From Phaeovulum molybdatiresistens (GTDB lineage Bacteria > Pseudomonadota > Alphaproteobacteria > Rhodobacterales > Rhodobacteraceae): a stretch of 64,000 nucleotides of DNA. Both the position numbers and the translations under genes were made by a program. Shown one piece after another: positions 8,395 through 18,574 of the stretch. The stretch spans positions 92,023 through 156,022 of the forward strand of contig NZ_JAMJFX010000006.1 in assembly GCF_023544865.1 (NCBI RefSeq), read 5' to 3'. The notes below the pieces were generated by a model. The model saw only the letters and a list, made by a program, of their open reading frames with translations. It did not search any database and was not told the origin of the DNA. Every line of letters starts with the position of its first letter. The stretch's first letter is position 1.

Positions 8395-11300
8395 TCAGAC
8401 CGCGTTCCTGCGCGCCCCGCCCCGGAAGGCGCGCAGCGACGGGCGGGCCGGGCCGGGATCATCGGTGCCCCGGGCATCGGCATGGGCGGCCAGATCGCGG
8501 ATCGTGGGATGGCGCAGCAGGTCGCGCGCCTCAAGGTTCAGGCCCGCATCAATCATCCGCGCCGCGATGCGGAACACCGTCAGCGAATCCGCGCCAAGGG
8601 CATAAAGCGTATCGGTGGTGCTGATCTCGTCCAGGCCCAGAACCTCTTGCCAGATCGCGGCCAGCGCCTGTTCGGTGGGGGTGGCCGCCGGGGTGCGCAG
8701 CGGGGTGACGACGGCCTGCGCCTCGGGCGCGGGCAGGGCCTTGCGGTCCAGCTTGCCATTGGCCGTCTTTGGCAGATCGCTCAGGCTGACCCAGGCGGTG
8801 GGCACCATATAGCCGGGCAACTGCGCGGCCAGGATCGGCGCAGGATCGACCGGATCGGCATGGTCGCGGTCGCGCACTAGATAGCCGACCAGCAGATCAC
8901 CGCCCTGGGGCGCGGGCCGCAGCGCCACCGCCGCCGCCGCGATCCCGTCGATGGCGCGCAGCGCCGCCTCGACCTCGCCCAACTCGATCCGGAAACCGCG
9001 CAGCTTGATCTGCCCGTCCTGCCGACCCAAAAGCTCGATCCGCCCATCCGCCAGCCGCCGCGCCAGATCGCCGCTGCGATAAAGCCGCCGCGCCCGGCCG
9101 TTGACCACCACCTCGCGGAAGGCCTCGGCGGTCAGGTCGGGGCGGTCGAAATAGCCCCGCGCCAGCCCCGCGCCGCCGATGTTCAGCTCGCCCACCGCGC
9201 CTGGGGGGACCAGCTCATCCAGCGGACCCAGCACATGCAATTCGGTATTGGCGATCGGATGGCCGATGCTGATGCGCCCGTCCGGGGCGACCCGGTCCAC
9301 CGCCGACCAGATCGTGGTCTCGGTGGGGCCATACAGGTTCCACAGCGCCCCGCCCCCGGCCAGCAGCCGCCCGGCCAGATCGGCGGGCAAAGGTTCGCCC
9401 CCGCACCACATGGTCAGCCCCGGATGCGGGGTCAGCCCCGCCTCCAGCAGCATCATCCACAGCGTGGGCGTGGCCTGCATATGGGTGATATCGCCCTGCG
9501 CCAGCCGCGCGACCAGACGAAAGCCGTCCAGCACATCCTCGGCCGGGGCGATCACCACCCTGGCCCCGCACAAAAGCGGGCCGAACAGTTCCAGCGCGGC
9601 GATGTCAAAGCTGGTGGTGGTGACCGCCAGCATCACATCATCACGACCAAGGCCCGGTTCGCGCAGCATGGATTGCAACAGGTTCACCACCGCGCGGTGG
9701 CCGATCTCTACCCCCTTCGGCACGCCGGTGGACCCCGAGGTGAAGATGACATAGGCCGTGGCCGCCGGATCATCGACCACGGGCGCGGGCCGCGCGCCCA
9801 AGGCCAGATCGGCCAGCGCGATGCAGGGTCGGCCCGCCGCAGGATCGGGCGCGCCCGCGCCATCGTGGATCACCACATCGGCGCGCGCCGCGCCGATCAC
9901 CGCCGCCAGCCGGGCAGGCGGCTGCAGCGGGTCCAGCGGCACATAGGCATGGCCCGCCTTCAGCACCCCCAGCATCGCCGCAACGCAATCGGCCCCGCGC
10001 GCGACCGAAACTGCCACCCGACCGCCGGGCGCGGGCAACAGCCGCTGCACCGCCGCAGCCACGGCATCGGCGCGGGCCAGCAGATCGGCATAGCGCATCT
10101 GCCCGCCCGCATCCTCGATCGCGATGCGGTCTGGCATCGCGCGCGCCACAGCATCGATCAGGCCATGCAGCGTGCCGTCGGGGATCGGCGCCGCGGTGGC
10201 GTTCAGCCCCTCGGCCAGCCAGTCGGTTTCGGACTGACGCAGCAACGGGATCGTGCCCACGGGTCGGTCGGCATCGGCCGCCATCTCGGCCAACAGGGTT
10301 TCCAGGTGACCCAGCCAGCGCAGGACCGTGGCCTCATCATACAGATCGGAGTTGTAATCCACATCGACCCGCAGCCCGTCGCGGCGTTCGACCACGTTGA
10401 AGAACAGATCGAAATTCACCGCCGTCTTGGGGTTGGCATGGGTGGACACCTGCAGCCCGCCCATCGCCATGCCCTCGGCCAGCTTTTCCAGGTTGAACTG
10501 CACCTCGGTCAGCGGCAACCGGCCCAACGAGCGTTCGATCCCCAGTTCACGCACCAGCGTGCCATACGTGCAATCCTGATGGTCAAAGGCAGCCATCACC
10601 GCATCGCGCACCCGGGCCAGATGCTGCGCCATCGGCGCGCGGCGATCGATCGGCGCGCGGATCGGCAGGAAATTCACGCAATGCCCGACCAGATCGGGGT
10701 TGGGCAGCAAAGCCTGTCCGCCTGTAGGAACCCCAAGAACCACGTCATCCGACCCGCTAAGGCGGGAGATAACGGTCTGAACGGCTGCAAACAGCGTCGT
10801 AAACAGGGTGCAGCCCTGTTTGGCGCCCGCCTTGCGCGCCCCGCGCATCACGCCTTCGGGGATCTGCGCGGTGACCGTGGCCCCGGCGTAGGATTTGACC
10901 GCGCCACGGGGCCGGTCGGTCGGCAGCGCGGGCAGATCCGGCAGATCGGCATAGACCCTGCGCCAATGGTCAATCGTTTCCGCGCGCGGGCGGGTCGATG
11001 CACTGGCCGCAGCATGAGCCGCGAATGAGGGTGCCGGTGGCAGGTCGGCTGCGGGGCCGCCCGTCTCTTCGGTGTAAAGCGCCGCCAAATCGGTGAATAC
11101 CACGTTATAGGACCAACCGTCGCAGACGATGTGATGCGCGGTCACCACCAACACATGATCACGCGGGCCCCGCCGCACCAGCATCATCCGCAGCGGCGGG
11201 CCTTGCACCAGATCGATGGGTGTGGCCGCGTCCCGGGCCAGCAGCGCGCGCAAGGCGTCCTGCGGATCCGGCACACCGCTGATGTCCTGCAGGGGCAGCG

Positions 11301-14300
11301 CGGGGGGGAAGGGATCAAGGATGTCAAAGGTCGCGCCGGTGCGGGCAAAGCGCTGGCGCAGACCGTCGTGGCGCGCAATCACACGGGCAAGCGCACGTTC
11401 CAGCGCCGCAACGTCCAGATCGCCCTGCAACACCAACGAGGCGCTTTCGTTGAAGCTGCAAGACGCCTCATCCGACAGCTGGCTGGTCATCCAGATCTCG
11501 CGCTGCGCCTCGGTCAGGGGGATGTCGCGGCGCGGGGCCACGGGCGCGGCTGGGGGGGCAGACACCGCCGCCGCGCCGCCCTGATCGGCCAGAATGCCCA
11601 CCGCGCGCAAGTCATCCAGCGATTGGGCGAAGGCCTCGGCACAGGCCCGGAAATCCGCCTCGGAATGGGCGGTGGTGCCCATCCCGGCATAGCCCACCTG
11701 CACATGGACCCCTTTCATCCGCATCAGCGGAAAGATCAGCGTGGCATTGGGGTCCAGATCGGTCAGGTTCATGATGAACCAGCTGGAATACCCCTCGACC
11801 GCGCGCGGCAGGCCGCGGGCCGCCAGATGCGCGTTCATTTCGTCAACCAGCTGGCCGGTGCGCGCGGCCACCCGGCGCCACAGGTCATCGCCCTGCGCCT
11901 CGATATGGTCCAGCGTCGCGCCGACGGCGGCCAGAACCAGCGGATGACGCACGAAGGTGCCGGCAAAGAAGGTCGGCGCGGTCTGCGGGCCGGATGCGTC
12001 GCCAAAGGCCCATTCGCCCCCGTCCAGCGCATCCATAAACCGCCGCTTGCCCGCCAGAAGCCCGATCGGCATGCCCCCGCCCACGACCTTGCCATAGGTG
12101 GCCATGTCCGCCTCGATGCCCCATTCGCCCTGCATCCCGCGCGGCCCGACGCGAAAGCCGGTCACCACCTCATCCATCACCAGGGCTGCGCCACTGTCCT
12201 GGGTCAGGGCGCGCAGCGCGCGGACAAACTCTGCCGGGCGCAGTTCGGGGTGTCGGCTTTGCACCGGCTCGACGATGACGGCGGCGATTTCGGATGCGTT
12301 GGCGCGCAGCCAGTCCAGGCTTTCGGGCGCGCCATAGGGCAGCACAACCATGTTGCCCAGCCCGCTGCGCGGAATCCCCGGCGCTATGGGCAGCGCCGCG
12401 GGCACACCGCCCCGGCCCTTGCCCTTCACCAGAACCTCATCGAACTGGCCGTGATAATCATTGCCAAAGACCACGATCCGGTCGCGCCCGGTCACCGCCC
12501 GCGCCAGCCGCATCGCGGCCATCACCGCCTCGGACCCGGTGTTGCAGAAGGTAACCCGGTCATGGCCCAAGAAGGACGTCAGCCGTTCGGCCAGCGGCCC
12601 GGCCAGATCGCTTTGCGGGCCGATGGCAAAGCCGCGCGCCATCTGGCGGTTGATCGCCTCAATCACGAAATCGGGCGAATGGCCAAAGGCGGTCTGACCG
12701 AAGCCATTGACGAAATCGATGAATTCATTGCCGTCAATGTCCCACAGCCGCGACCCCTTGGACCGGTCTGCCACCACCGGAAAGACCATCTCTTTCCACT
12801 CGGCCCGGAACCCCGCCACGGTCCGCGGATCGGCCAGAGCCGGGCGGTAGCGCTGGGTATAGGCCTTGGATTTGGGGAACCGCGCGCTGTAGGCCTGGGC
12901 CAGATCGCGCGCAAAGGTCAGCTGCGCCGGGGTCAGATCGCCGCCACCGGCATTGGTCGCCCGCCCGATGGCAAAGCCCTGCCGGGCCGGCGCAGGCGCA
13001 TCCGCGGGGGTGGGGTCCGCCGCCGCGGGCGCCAGCTGTCGCGATGGGGCGGCCAGCGAGGCCGGGGCGGGCAGCGCGGCCTGGGCCCCGGGCGCCGCGC
13101 CAAGGGCGGCCAGCTGCTGGGCAAAGATCGCCTGCATCGTCTGCATCTGGGCCTGCACGACCTGCGCCAGACCAGTGGCGGGCGGCGGCAGCGGTGCCAC
13201 CGCGACTGGGGCGGTCTGCGCCAACGCCGGGGCGGGCACCCCCGGGGCCAACGCCGGGGCGGGCGCGGCCACCTCGGGCGGCAGGGTCTGGTCCAGGTGA
13301 TCGGCCAAGGCCTCGGCGCTGGGATAATCCGACAGAAGCTGGCGGAAGGTCAGGCTGGTCTTGTAGACGCTGGCCAGCCGCTGCGTGAACTGGCCCAGGA
13401 ACAACGAGTCGAACCCCAGTTCCAGGAAACTTGCGCCCGCATCCTCGGGGGCAAGATCCTCGCCCGACAGGTCGGACAGCATCGCCAGAAGCTCGGCCAC
13501 AAGGCGCGGCTTGCGCGGGGCGGGATTGGCGGCGGCGGGGGCGGATGTCATGGTCATGGCAGGGCTTTCGGTTACAGCCAGGGGCTGGGCATCGGCTTGC
13601 ACGAGTGCGACGGGATGGGCCGAGGCGGCGGGCGGATCGACCCAGTGGCGTTTGCGCTGGAACGGATAGGCGGGCAGCGACACGCGCCGTGCCCCGCGCG
13701 GACCCGCGCGCGCCCAATCCACCGCGACGCCCAAGGCCCACAGCCGCCCGAAGGCCCGCGCCATGGCCTCTTCATCCGATACGGGGCGGGTGTGATCGGG
13801 CAGGGACTGCACGATCCCGGCATGGCCATCGCGCGTCAGCGCCTGCGCGGCAAAGGCCGACAGCACGCCCCCCGCCCCGGTTTCCAGCAAGACCGTGGGC
13901 CGGGACGCGGCCAGGGTGGCAATAGCATCGGCAAAATTCACCGCACGGCGCGCCTGACCGGCCCAATAGGCCGGGTCGCGGGCCTCGGCCTCGGTGATCC
14001 AGGTGCCGCTGACGCAGCTGACCCAGGGGATCTGCGGCGCATGCAGCGTGACGCCCGCGATCTGGCGCGCCAGCGCATCGCAAACCTGGTCCATCATGCG
14101 CGAATGAAACGCATGCGAGGTGTGCAGCGTGCTGCAGGCAAGACCTGCGGCCTGCAGCCGGTCGGCCATGGCCGCGATCGCCTCATGGCTGCCGGCCAGC
14201 ACGTTCAGCTGCGGGGCATTGCGCGCGGCCAGATCGACACTGCCATCCAGATGCGGGGCCAGATCGTCCAGGCTGGCGCGCACCGACAGCATCGCCCCCC

Positions 14301-17300
14301 CGGGCTGATCCTGCATCAGCTGACCGCGCGCCGCGATGATGCGCAGGCCGGTTTCGAAATCCATCACCCCGGACAGTGCGGCGGCCGCGAATTCGCCCAC
14401 CGAATGGCCGATCATCGCGGCGGGCCGCACCCCCCGCGCCAGCCACAGCTGCGCGCAGGCATATTGCGTCAGAAACAGCGTCGGCTGGGTCAGGCGGGTG
14501 TCACGCAGCGCCCGCGCCGCATCGACATCCGAGGGTTCGGCAAAGCATAGCAGGCTGTTCAGGTTCAGCCCCAGGATCGGTTCCAGGATCTCGGCCCCCT
14601 GATCGATCCAGCGCGCGAATTCGGGTTCGCTGCGGTAAAGCCCGCTGCCCATGCCGGGGTATTGCGACCCCTGACCGGGGAACATCAAGGCGACCGCCGG
14701 GGCCGCATCGGGGGCGGGGCGGCGCACCGCCGGGGCCTTGCGCAGTGCGGCAACCGCACCGGCCAGGTCGCGCGCGGCAATCGCGCTGCGCCAGGGATAG
14801 GCCGCGCGCCCCTCTTGCAGGGTGAAGGCCACATCGCACAGCGCCGGGGCATCCGCCGCCGCCAACGCGGTGGCCAGCCTGTCATGCATCGCGGCCAACG
14901 CCTCGGGCGATTTCGCGGCCAGGGGCAGGATCTGCACGGTATCGGGGCGGGGTGGATCGAGGCGGGGGGGCGGTTCTTCCAGCGTCAGATGCACATTGGT
15001 GCCACCCACGCCGAACGAACTGACCCCGGCACGGCGTGGGCCTGCGCTGGCCCAGGCCTCGGTGCGTTCCGGCACGCGGAAGGGTGCATCCGACAGGTCG
15101 ATCTTGGGGTTGAGCGCACGGAAATTCGCCACCACCGGGATTTCGCCATGGCGAAACATCAGCGCGGTCTTGATCACGCCCATCACCCCGGCCGCCGCAT
15201 CCAGATGGCCGATATTACCCTTGACCGAGCCGATGGCACAGCTGCCCGGCCCCTGCCCCGGCCCGAAGGCCAGCGTCAGGCTGCGCAGCTCGATCGGGTC
15301 GCCCAGGGGGGTCGCGGTGCCGTGGCATTCGACATAGCTGACCGTTTCGGGCCCATAACCCGCATCGGCATAGGCCATGCGGATGGCGCGGCTTTGCCCG
15401 GTGACCGACGGCGCGGTATAGGCGATCTTGTCTGCCCCGTCGTTGTTGATGCCCACGCCCCGGATCACGGCATAGATCTGGTCGCCATCGGCCAGCGCAT
15501 CTTCCAGCCGGCGCAGCACCACCGCCCCCGCGCCATGGCCAAAGACGGTGCCACCCGCATCCTTGTCAAAGGGCCGGCACACCCCGTCGGGCGACACCAT
15601 CCCGCCTTCCAGGCAGAAATACCCGCGCCGTTGCGGGAAGGTGATCGACACCCCGCCCGCAATCGCCATATCGCAGGCTCGCGCGCGCAGGTTCACCACC
15701 GCCTGCGCAATCGCGGTCAATGAGGTCGAACAGGCCGTGCCGATGGAAAAGGCAGGGCCCGTCAGCCCCAGCTTGTAGGCCACCCGTGTCGCCACGCTGT
15801 CGGTGACATTGCCGGTCAGTTCATTGTAATTCCCGACCTGAAACCCCGAGGTCAAATCGTCGGACGCGGCCCGATCGGCCAGCAGGTTATGCAACAGATA
15901 GGTGGAAAGCGAGGCGCCCGCGAAAACCCCGATGCCACCGTCAAAGCGGCGCGGATCATGGCCCGCATCCTCCAAGGCCTCATAGGCGACTTCCAGAAAG
16001 ACACGGCCCTGCGGATCGGCCACCGCCGCTTCGCGCGGATACATGCCAAAGAAGGGGGCATCGAACATTTCGGCATCGGGCAGCCACGGGCGGGCGGGCA
16101 CATAATTGGGCGCGGCGCGCTGGTCGGGGGTATAGCTGTCCTCGATCTCATCGGGGCGGAACCGCGGGATCAGGTTGTCACCCGCGCGGATGTGCCGCCA
16201 GAATTGGTCCAACCCGTCGGCCCCCGGAAAGCGCCCCGAAAGCCCGATGATGGCAATCGCGCCCGGGGGCAGATCGGGGCGGGCGGCACGGGCGGGCGCG
16301 GCAACGGCGCCTGCCGCGGCCTTGGGCGCCTGTGCCGCCAGGTCGGCCAGCCGCAGCGCCAGATCGCGCAGCCGCGCCGTTTCGAACAGCAAGGTGATGT
16401 CGAACCGCAGCCCCAACCACGATTCCAGCGCCGCATGGGCGCGCATCAGCTGCAACGAGGTTCCCCCCGCCTCAAAGAACGTGGCCTCGGGGCTGATCGG
16501 GCCAGGCCCAAGGATCTGCTGCCAGATCTCGGTGATGATCGCCGTCATCCGCGCAGGCCCCATGTCGCCCGCATCGGGCGCAGGCCCGGCCCCCGCCTCG
16601 GACGCAAGGCGCGTCTGGGCCAGGGCGACCAGCGTCTTGCGGTCGATCTTGTTGGCATTGGTCAGCGGCAGATCGGGCAAAACCATCGTGAAACGCGGCA
16701 ACATGCCCTCGGGCAGCACCGCGTTCAGCTGCGCCATCAGGTCCCGCACGAAGGCCCGTTCATCGCCCGGCATCGCGCCCGCTGGCTTGACAAAGGCCGC
16801 GATGCGCCGGTCGGCCCCGGCGGGGGCAATCACCTCGACCGCCGCATTGGCAAGGCCGGGCAGCTTGCGCATCACATGCTCGACCTCATCCAGCTCGATC
16901 CGCCGCCCGCCGATCTTGACCTGCCGATCCACCCGGCCAAGGAATTCAAACACCCCATCGGCGCGCTGACGCACCAGATCGCCGGTCAGATAAACCCGCC
17001 CCACATGGCCCGGCCGCGGATCGGGCACAAAGCGCTGCGCGGTCTGGTCCGGCAGGTTCAGATAGCCATCGGCCACGCCAATCCCGGCAAGGGCAAGCTG
17101 GCCCACCTGCCCCGGGCCCAGATCCTGCAGCGCCTCATCCAGAACGAAGCAGTCAGTATGCGCCTCGGGCCGGCCAATCGGAAGCGGCCCGCCCTGAAGA
17201 TCGGCGGCCGTGATCTGATGCGTGGTGCAGAACACGGTGCCTTCGGTCGGGCCATAGAGGTTGCACAGGCACAGATCGGGATACAGATCCTTGACCCGGC

Positions 17301-18180
17301 GGGCATGCCCCGGGGCGACCACATCCCCCCCGGCAAAGACCAGACGCATGCCGGAAAAGGCCTCGGGGCGGTGTTCGGCCAACAGATGAAAGACACCCGT
17401 GTAAAACAGCGCGACGGTGACCCGATGGCGCGTGATCGCCGCAACCAGATCGTCCAGCGACGGCTTGGCCACCGCCACGATCGCCACCGTGCCCCCCACC
17501 AGAAGCGCGGGCCAGAATTCCTGACAGGCGCCGTCACAGGCGATGGTCGAGGAATGCAACGACACATCGCCGGGCAGCACCTGGCCCAGCGGCTGATCAA
17601 AGCCGATCCGCGCAATCGCGCGCTGCGCCACGACCACGCCCTTTGGCCGCCCCGTCGAGCCCGAGGTATAGATGACATAGCCCACATCGCGGCCGGTTGC
17701 CTGCGGCCAGACCTGATCGTCCGGCACGGGCCGGGCGATGCAATCGTCTATGTCCAGCACCGGAACGCCCGGTCCCGCGAGCGGCACGACAAGATCGCGC
17801 AGCGCCCCGGGACACAGGATCGCCGCAGGCGCCGCATCCGACAGAATGAAGGCGATCTGTTCGCGCGCATAGCCCGGGTCCAGCGGCACATAGGCCGCGC
17901 CCGCCCGCAAGATGCCCAGCATCGCCAGCTGCACCTCGATCGCGCGGGACGACACGATAGCAACCCTGTCCCCCGGCGCCACCCCCGCCGCGATCAGGGC
18001 CACCGCAATGGCCCCCGCCGCGCGGGCGGTTTCGGCATAGCTGAGCGCGCGGTCGCCAGACACAAGCGCGGGATGATCTGGAATGATCGCACAGACCCGG
18101 GCGAAACAATCATAAAGTCCAAGCGCGGGATCGAAATTCAGCGCCTCAAGTCGGGCAACCTCATGCTGTTGCATCCGCAC
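8395..18180 (-). CDS. Hybrid NRPS-PKS-aminotransferase megasynthase
   Basis: 3,261 residues. Domain order, with approximate residues: adenylation A1 (12-520; core VIYTSGSTGRPKG near 170), carrier (FFEAGGTSLQL, about 570), ketosynthase (642-1070; Cys in ACSTSL near 815, His in ECHGTATPLGDPIE and KGNIGHLD), acyltransferase (1160-1450; GHSVGE near 1260, malonyl-type HAFH near 1355), carrier (LELGFDSL, about 1590), Ala/Pro linker, class III aminotransferase (1780-2190; PLP Lys in YGKVVGGG near 2033), condensation (2220-2650; HHIVCDG near 2350), A2 (2680-3150), carrier (YALGADSLTV, about 3193). No ketoreductase, thioesterase or reductase. The KS-AT-ACP-AMT-C-A-PCP core matches mycosubtilin/iturin and microcystin synthases. 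Expected chemistry: load a starter, add malonate, transaminate the beta-ketone to a beta-amine, then couple an amino acid. A2 reads as glycine-like. It lies inside an EPS locus that also supplies a phosphopantetheinyl transferase. Confidence 0.93.
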   Translation of the reverse strand: MRMQQHEVARLEALNFDPALGLYDCFARVCAIIPDHPALVSGDRALSYAETARAAGAIAVALIAAGVAPGDRVAIVSSRAIEVQLAMLGILRAGAAYVPLDPGYAREQIAFILSDAAPAAILCPGALRDLVVPLAGPGVPVLDIDDCIARPVPDDQVWPQATGRDVGYVIYTSGSTGRPKGVVVAQRAIARIGFDQPLGQVLPGDVSLHSSTIACDGACQEFWPALLVGGTVAIVAVAKPSLDDLVAAITRHRVTVALFYTGVFHLLAEHRPEAFSGMRLVFAGGDVVAPGHARRVKDLYPDLCLCNLYGPTEGTVFCTTHQITAADLQGGPLPIGRPEAHTDCFVLDEALQDLGPGQVGQLALAGIGVADGYLNLPDQTAQRFVPDPRPGHVGRVYLTGDLVRQRADGVFEFLGRVDRQVKIGGRRIELDEVEHVMRKLPGLANAAVEVIAPAGADRRIAAFVKPAGAMPGDERAFVRDLMAQLNAVLPEGMLPRFTMVLPDLPLTNANKIDRKTLVALAQTRLASEAGAGPAPDAGDMGPARMTAIITEIWQQILGPGPISPEATFFEAGGTSLQLMRAHAALESWLGLRFDITLLFETARLRDLALRLADLAAQAPKAAAGAVAAPARAARPDLPPGAIAIIGLSGRFPGADGLDQFWRHIRAGDNLIPRFRPDEIEDSYTPDQRAAPNYVPARPWLPDAEMFDAPFFGMYPREAAVADPQGRVFLEVAYEALEDAGHDPRRFDGGIGVFAGASLSTYLLHNLLADRAASDDLTSGFQVGNYNELTGNVTDSVATRVAYKLGLTGPAFSIGTACSTSLTAIAQAVVNLRARACDMAIAGGVSITFPQRRGYFCLEGGMVSPDGVCRPFDKDAGGTVFGHGAGAVVLRRLEDALADGDQIYAVIRGVGINNDGADKIAYTAPSVTGQSRAIRMAYADAGYGPETVSYVECHGTATPLGDPIELRSLTLAFGPGQGPGSCAIGSVKGNIGHLDAAAGVMGVIKTALMFRHGEIPVVANFRALNPKIDLSDAPFRVPERTEAWASAGPRRAGVSSFGVGGTNVHLTLEEPPPRLDPPRPDTVQILPLAAKSPEALAAMHDRLATALAAADAPALCDVAFTLQEGRAAYPWRSAIAARDLAGAVAALRKAPAVRRPAPDAAPAVALMFPGQGSQYPGMGSGLYRSEPEFARWIDQGAEILEPILGLNLNSLLCFAEPSDVDAARALRDTRLTQPTLFLTQYACAQLWLARGVRPAAMIGHSVGEFAAAALSGVMDFETGLRIIAARGQLMQDQPGGAMLSVRASLDDLAPHLDGSVDLAARNAPQLNVLAGSHEAIAAMADRLQAAGLACSTLHTSHAFHSRMMDQVCDALARQIAGVTLHAPQIPWVSCVSGTWITEAEARDPAYWAGQARRAVNFADAIATLAASRPTVLLETGAGGVLSAFAAQALTRDGHAGIVQSLPDHTRPVSDEEAMARAFGRLWALGVAVDWARAGPRGARRVSLPAYPFQRKRHWVDPPAASAHPVALVQADAQPLAVTESPAMTMTSAPAAANPAPRKPRLVAELLAMLSDLSGEDLAPEDAGASFLELGFDSLFLGQFTQRLASVYKTSLTFRQLLSDYPSAEALADHLDQTLPPEVAAPAPALAPGVPAPALAQTAPVAVAPLPPPATGLAQVVQAQMQTMQAIFAQQLAALGAAPGAQAALPAPASLAAPSRQLAPAAADPTPADAPAPARQGFAIGRATNAGGGDLTPAQLTFARDLAQAYSARFPKSKAYTQRYRPALADPRTVAGFRAEWKEMVFPVVADRSKGSRLWDIDGNEFIDFVNGFGQTAFGHSPDFVIEAINRQMARGFAIGPQSDLAGPLAERLTSFLGHDRVTFCNTGSEAVMAAMRLARAVTGRDRIVVFGNDYHGQFDEVLVKGKGRGGVPAALPIAPGIPRSGLGNMVVLPYGAPESLDWLRANASEIAAVIVEPVQSRHPELRPAEFVRALRALTQDSGAALVMDEVVTGFRVGPRGMQGEWGIEADMATYGKVVGGGMPIGLLAGKRRFMDALDGGEWAFGDASGPQTAPTFFAGTFVRHPLVLAAVGATLDHIEAQGDDLWRRVAARTGQLVDEMNAHLAARGLPRAVEGYSSWFIMNLTDLDPNATLIFPLMRMKGVHVQVGYAGMGTTAHSEADFRACAEAFAQSLDDLRAVGILADQGGAAAVSAPPAAPVAPRRDIPLTEAQREIWMTSQLSDEASCSFNESASLVLQGDLDVAALERALARVIARHDGLRQRFARTGATFDILDPFPPALPLQDISGVPDPQDALRALLARDAATPIDLVQGPPLRMMLVRRGPRDHVLVVTAHHIVCDGWSYNVVFTDLAALYTEETGGPAADLPPAPSFAAHAAASASTRPRAETIDHWRRVYADLPDLPALPTDRPRGAVKSYAGATVTAQIPEGVMRGARKAGAKQGCTLFTTLFAAVQTVISRLSGSDDVVLGVPTGGQALLPNPDLVGHCVNFLPIRAPIDRRAPMAQHLARVRDAVMAAFDHQDCTYGTLVRELGIERSLGRLPLTEVQFNLEKLAEGMAMGGLQVSTHANPKTAVNFDLFFNVVERRDGLRVDVDYNSDLYDEATVLRWLGHLETLLAEMAADADRPVGTIPLLRQSETDWLAEGLNATAAPIPDGTLHGLIDAVARAMPDRIAIEDAGGQMRYADLLARADAVAAAVQRLLPAPGGRVAVSVARGADCVAAMLGVLKAGHAYVPLDPLQPPARLAAVIGAARADVVIHDGAGAPDPAAGRPCIALADLALGARPAPVVDDPAATAYVIFTSGSTGVPKGVEIGHRAVVNLLQSMLREPGLGRDDVMLAVTTTSFDIAALELFGPLLCGARVVIAPAEDVLDGFRLVARLAQGDITHMQATPTLWMMLLEAGLTPHPGLTMWCGGEPLPADLAGRLLAGGGALWNLYGPTETTIWSAVDRVAPDGRISIGHPIANTELHVLGPLDELVPPGAVGELNIGGAGLARGYFDRPDLTAEAFREVVVNGRARRLYRSGDLARRLADGRIELLGRQDGQIKLRGFRIELGEVEAALRAIDGIAAAAVALRPAPQGGDLLVGYLVRDRDHADPVDPAPILAAQLPGYMVPTAWVSLSDLPKTANGKLDRKALPAPEAQAVVTPLRTPAATPTEQALAAIWQEVLGLDEISTTDTLYALGADSLTVFRIAARMIDAGLNLEARDLLRHPTIRDLAAHADARGTDDPGPARPSLRAFRGGARRNAV

Positions 18181-18574
18181 CCCCCAGCCTTTGCGCCGTG
18201 AAGACCGGGCGGATCTGACGATTGTGCATTAGGCGTAATTCCACCCAATGCCGGGCGAAAGACCCGACAGTCGAATGATTCCCGTCAATTCACGACTTAT
18301 TTCTGACAATGATTGCAGAAACGATACGGCAATTCCGGCTATTAAGCGACTCTGTTTTAATTGCGCGCGATTGGATCAAAGCGGATTCAACTGGCGGTCG
18401 ATGAATCTCGTATTCCTGCACAATGCGAAATCGAATATCCATTAGCTTGCGAAAAACTCGCAGCCATATATATAAGATTAACGCCGCAATTCAGAATATG
18501 TCGACTTTCACACGAATTGCGGTGGTTCGGGCCAGGCGGGCCACAACAGGTTGAATCCCGGCGCCGCCGCCGAT
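18181..18574. promoter_or_regulatory. AT-rich upstream region of the megasynthase gene
   Basis: About 390 bp without a gene lie between the megasynthase start and the small membrane-protein gene. It is visibly richer in A/T than anything around it (for example ATATATATAAGATTAA near 18466-18480), typical of a long regulated promoter or silenced region. A 9-bp inverted repeat CCGCAATTC / GAATTGCGG at 18484-18492 and 18514-18522, with a 21-base spacer, lies at its far end. This could be an operator or a weak terminator of the upstream small gene. No consensus FNR or sigma-54 site was seen. Confidence 0.5.

Noticed and set aside
11131..18201. Very long plus-strand open frames (over 1,100 and 770 codons) opposite the megasynthase
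   Set aside because: They are antisense to conserved catalytic domains and rich in Arg/Gly/His/Gln as expected from the third-codon-position GC bias; no domain is recognisable.
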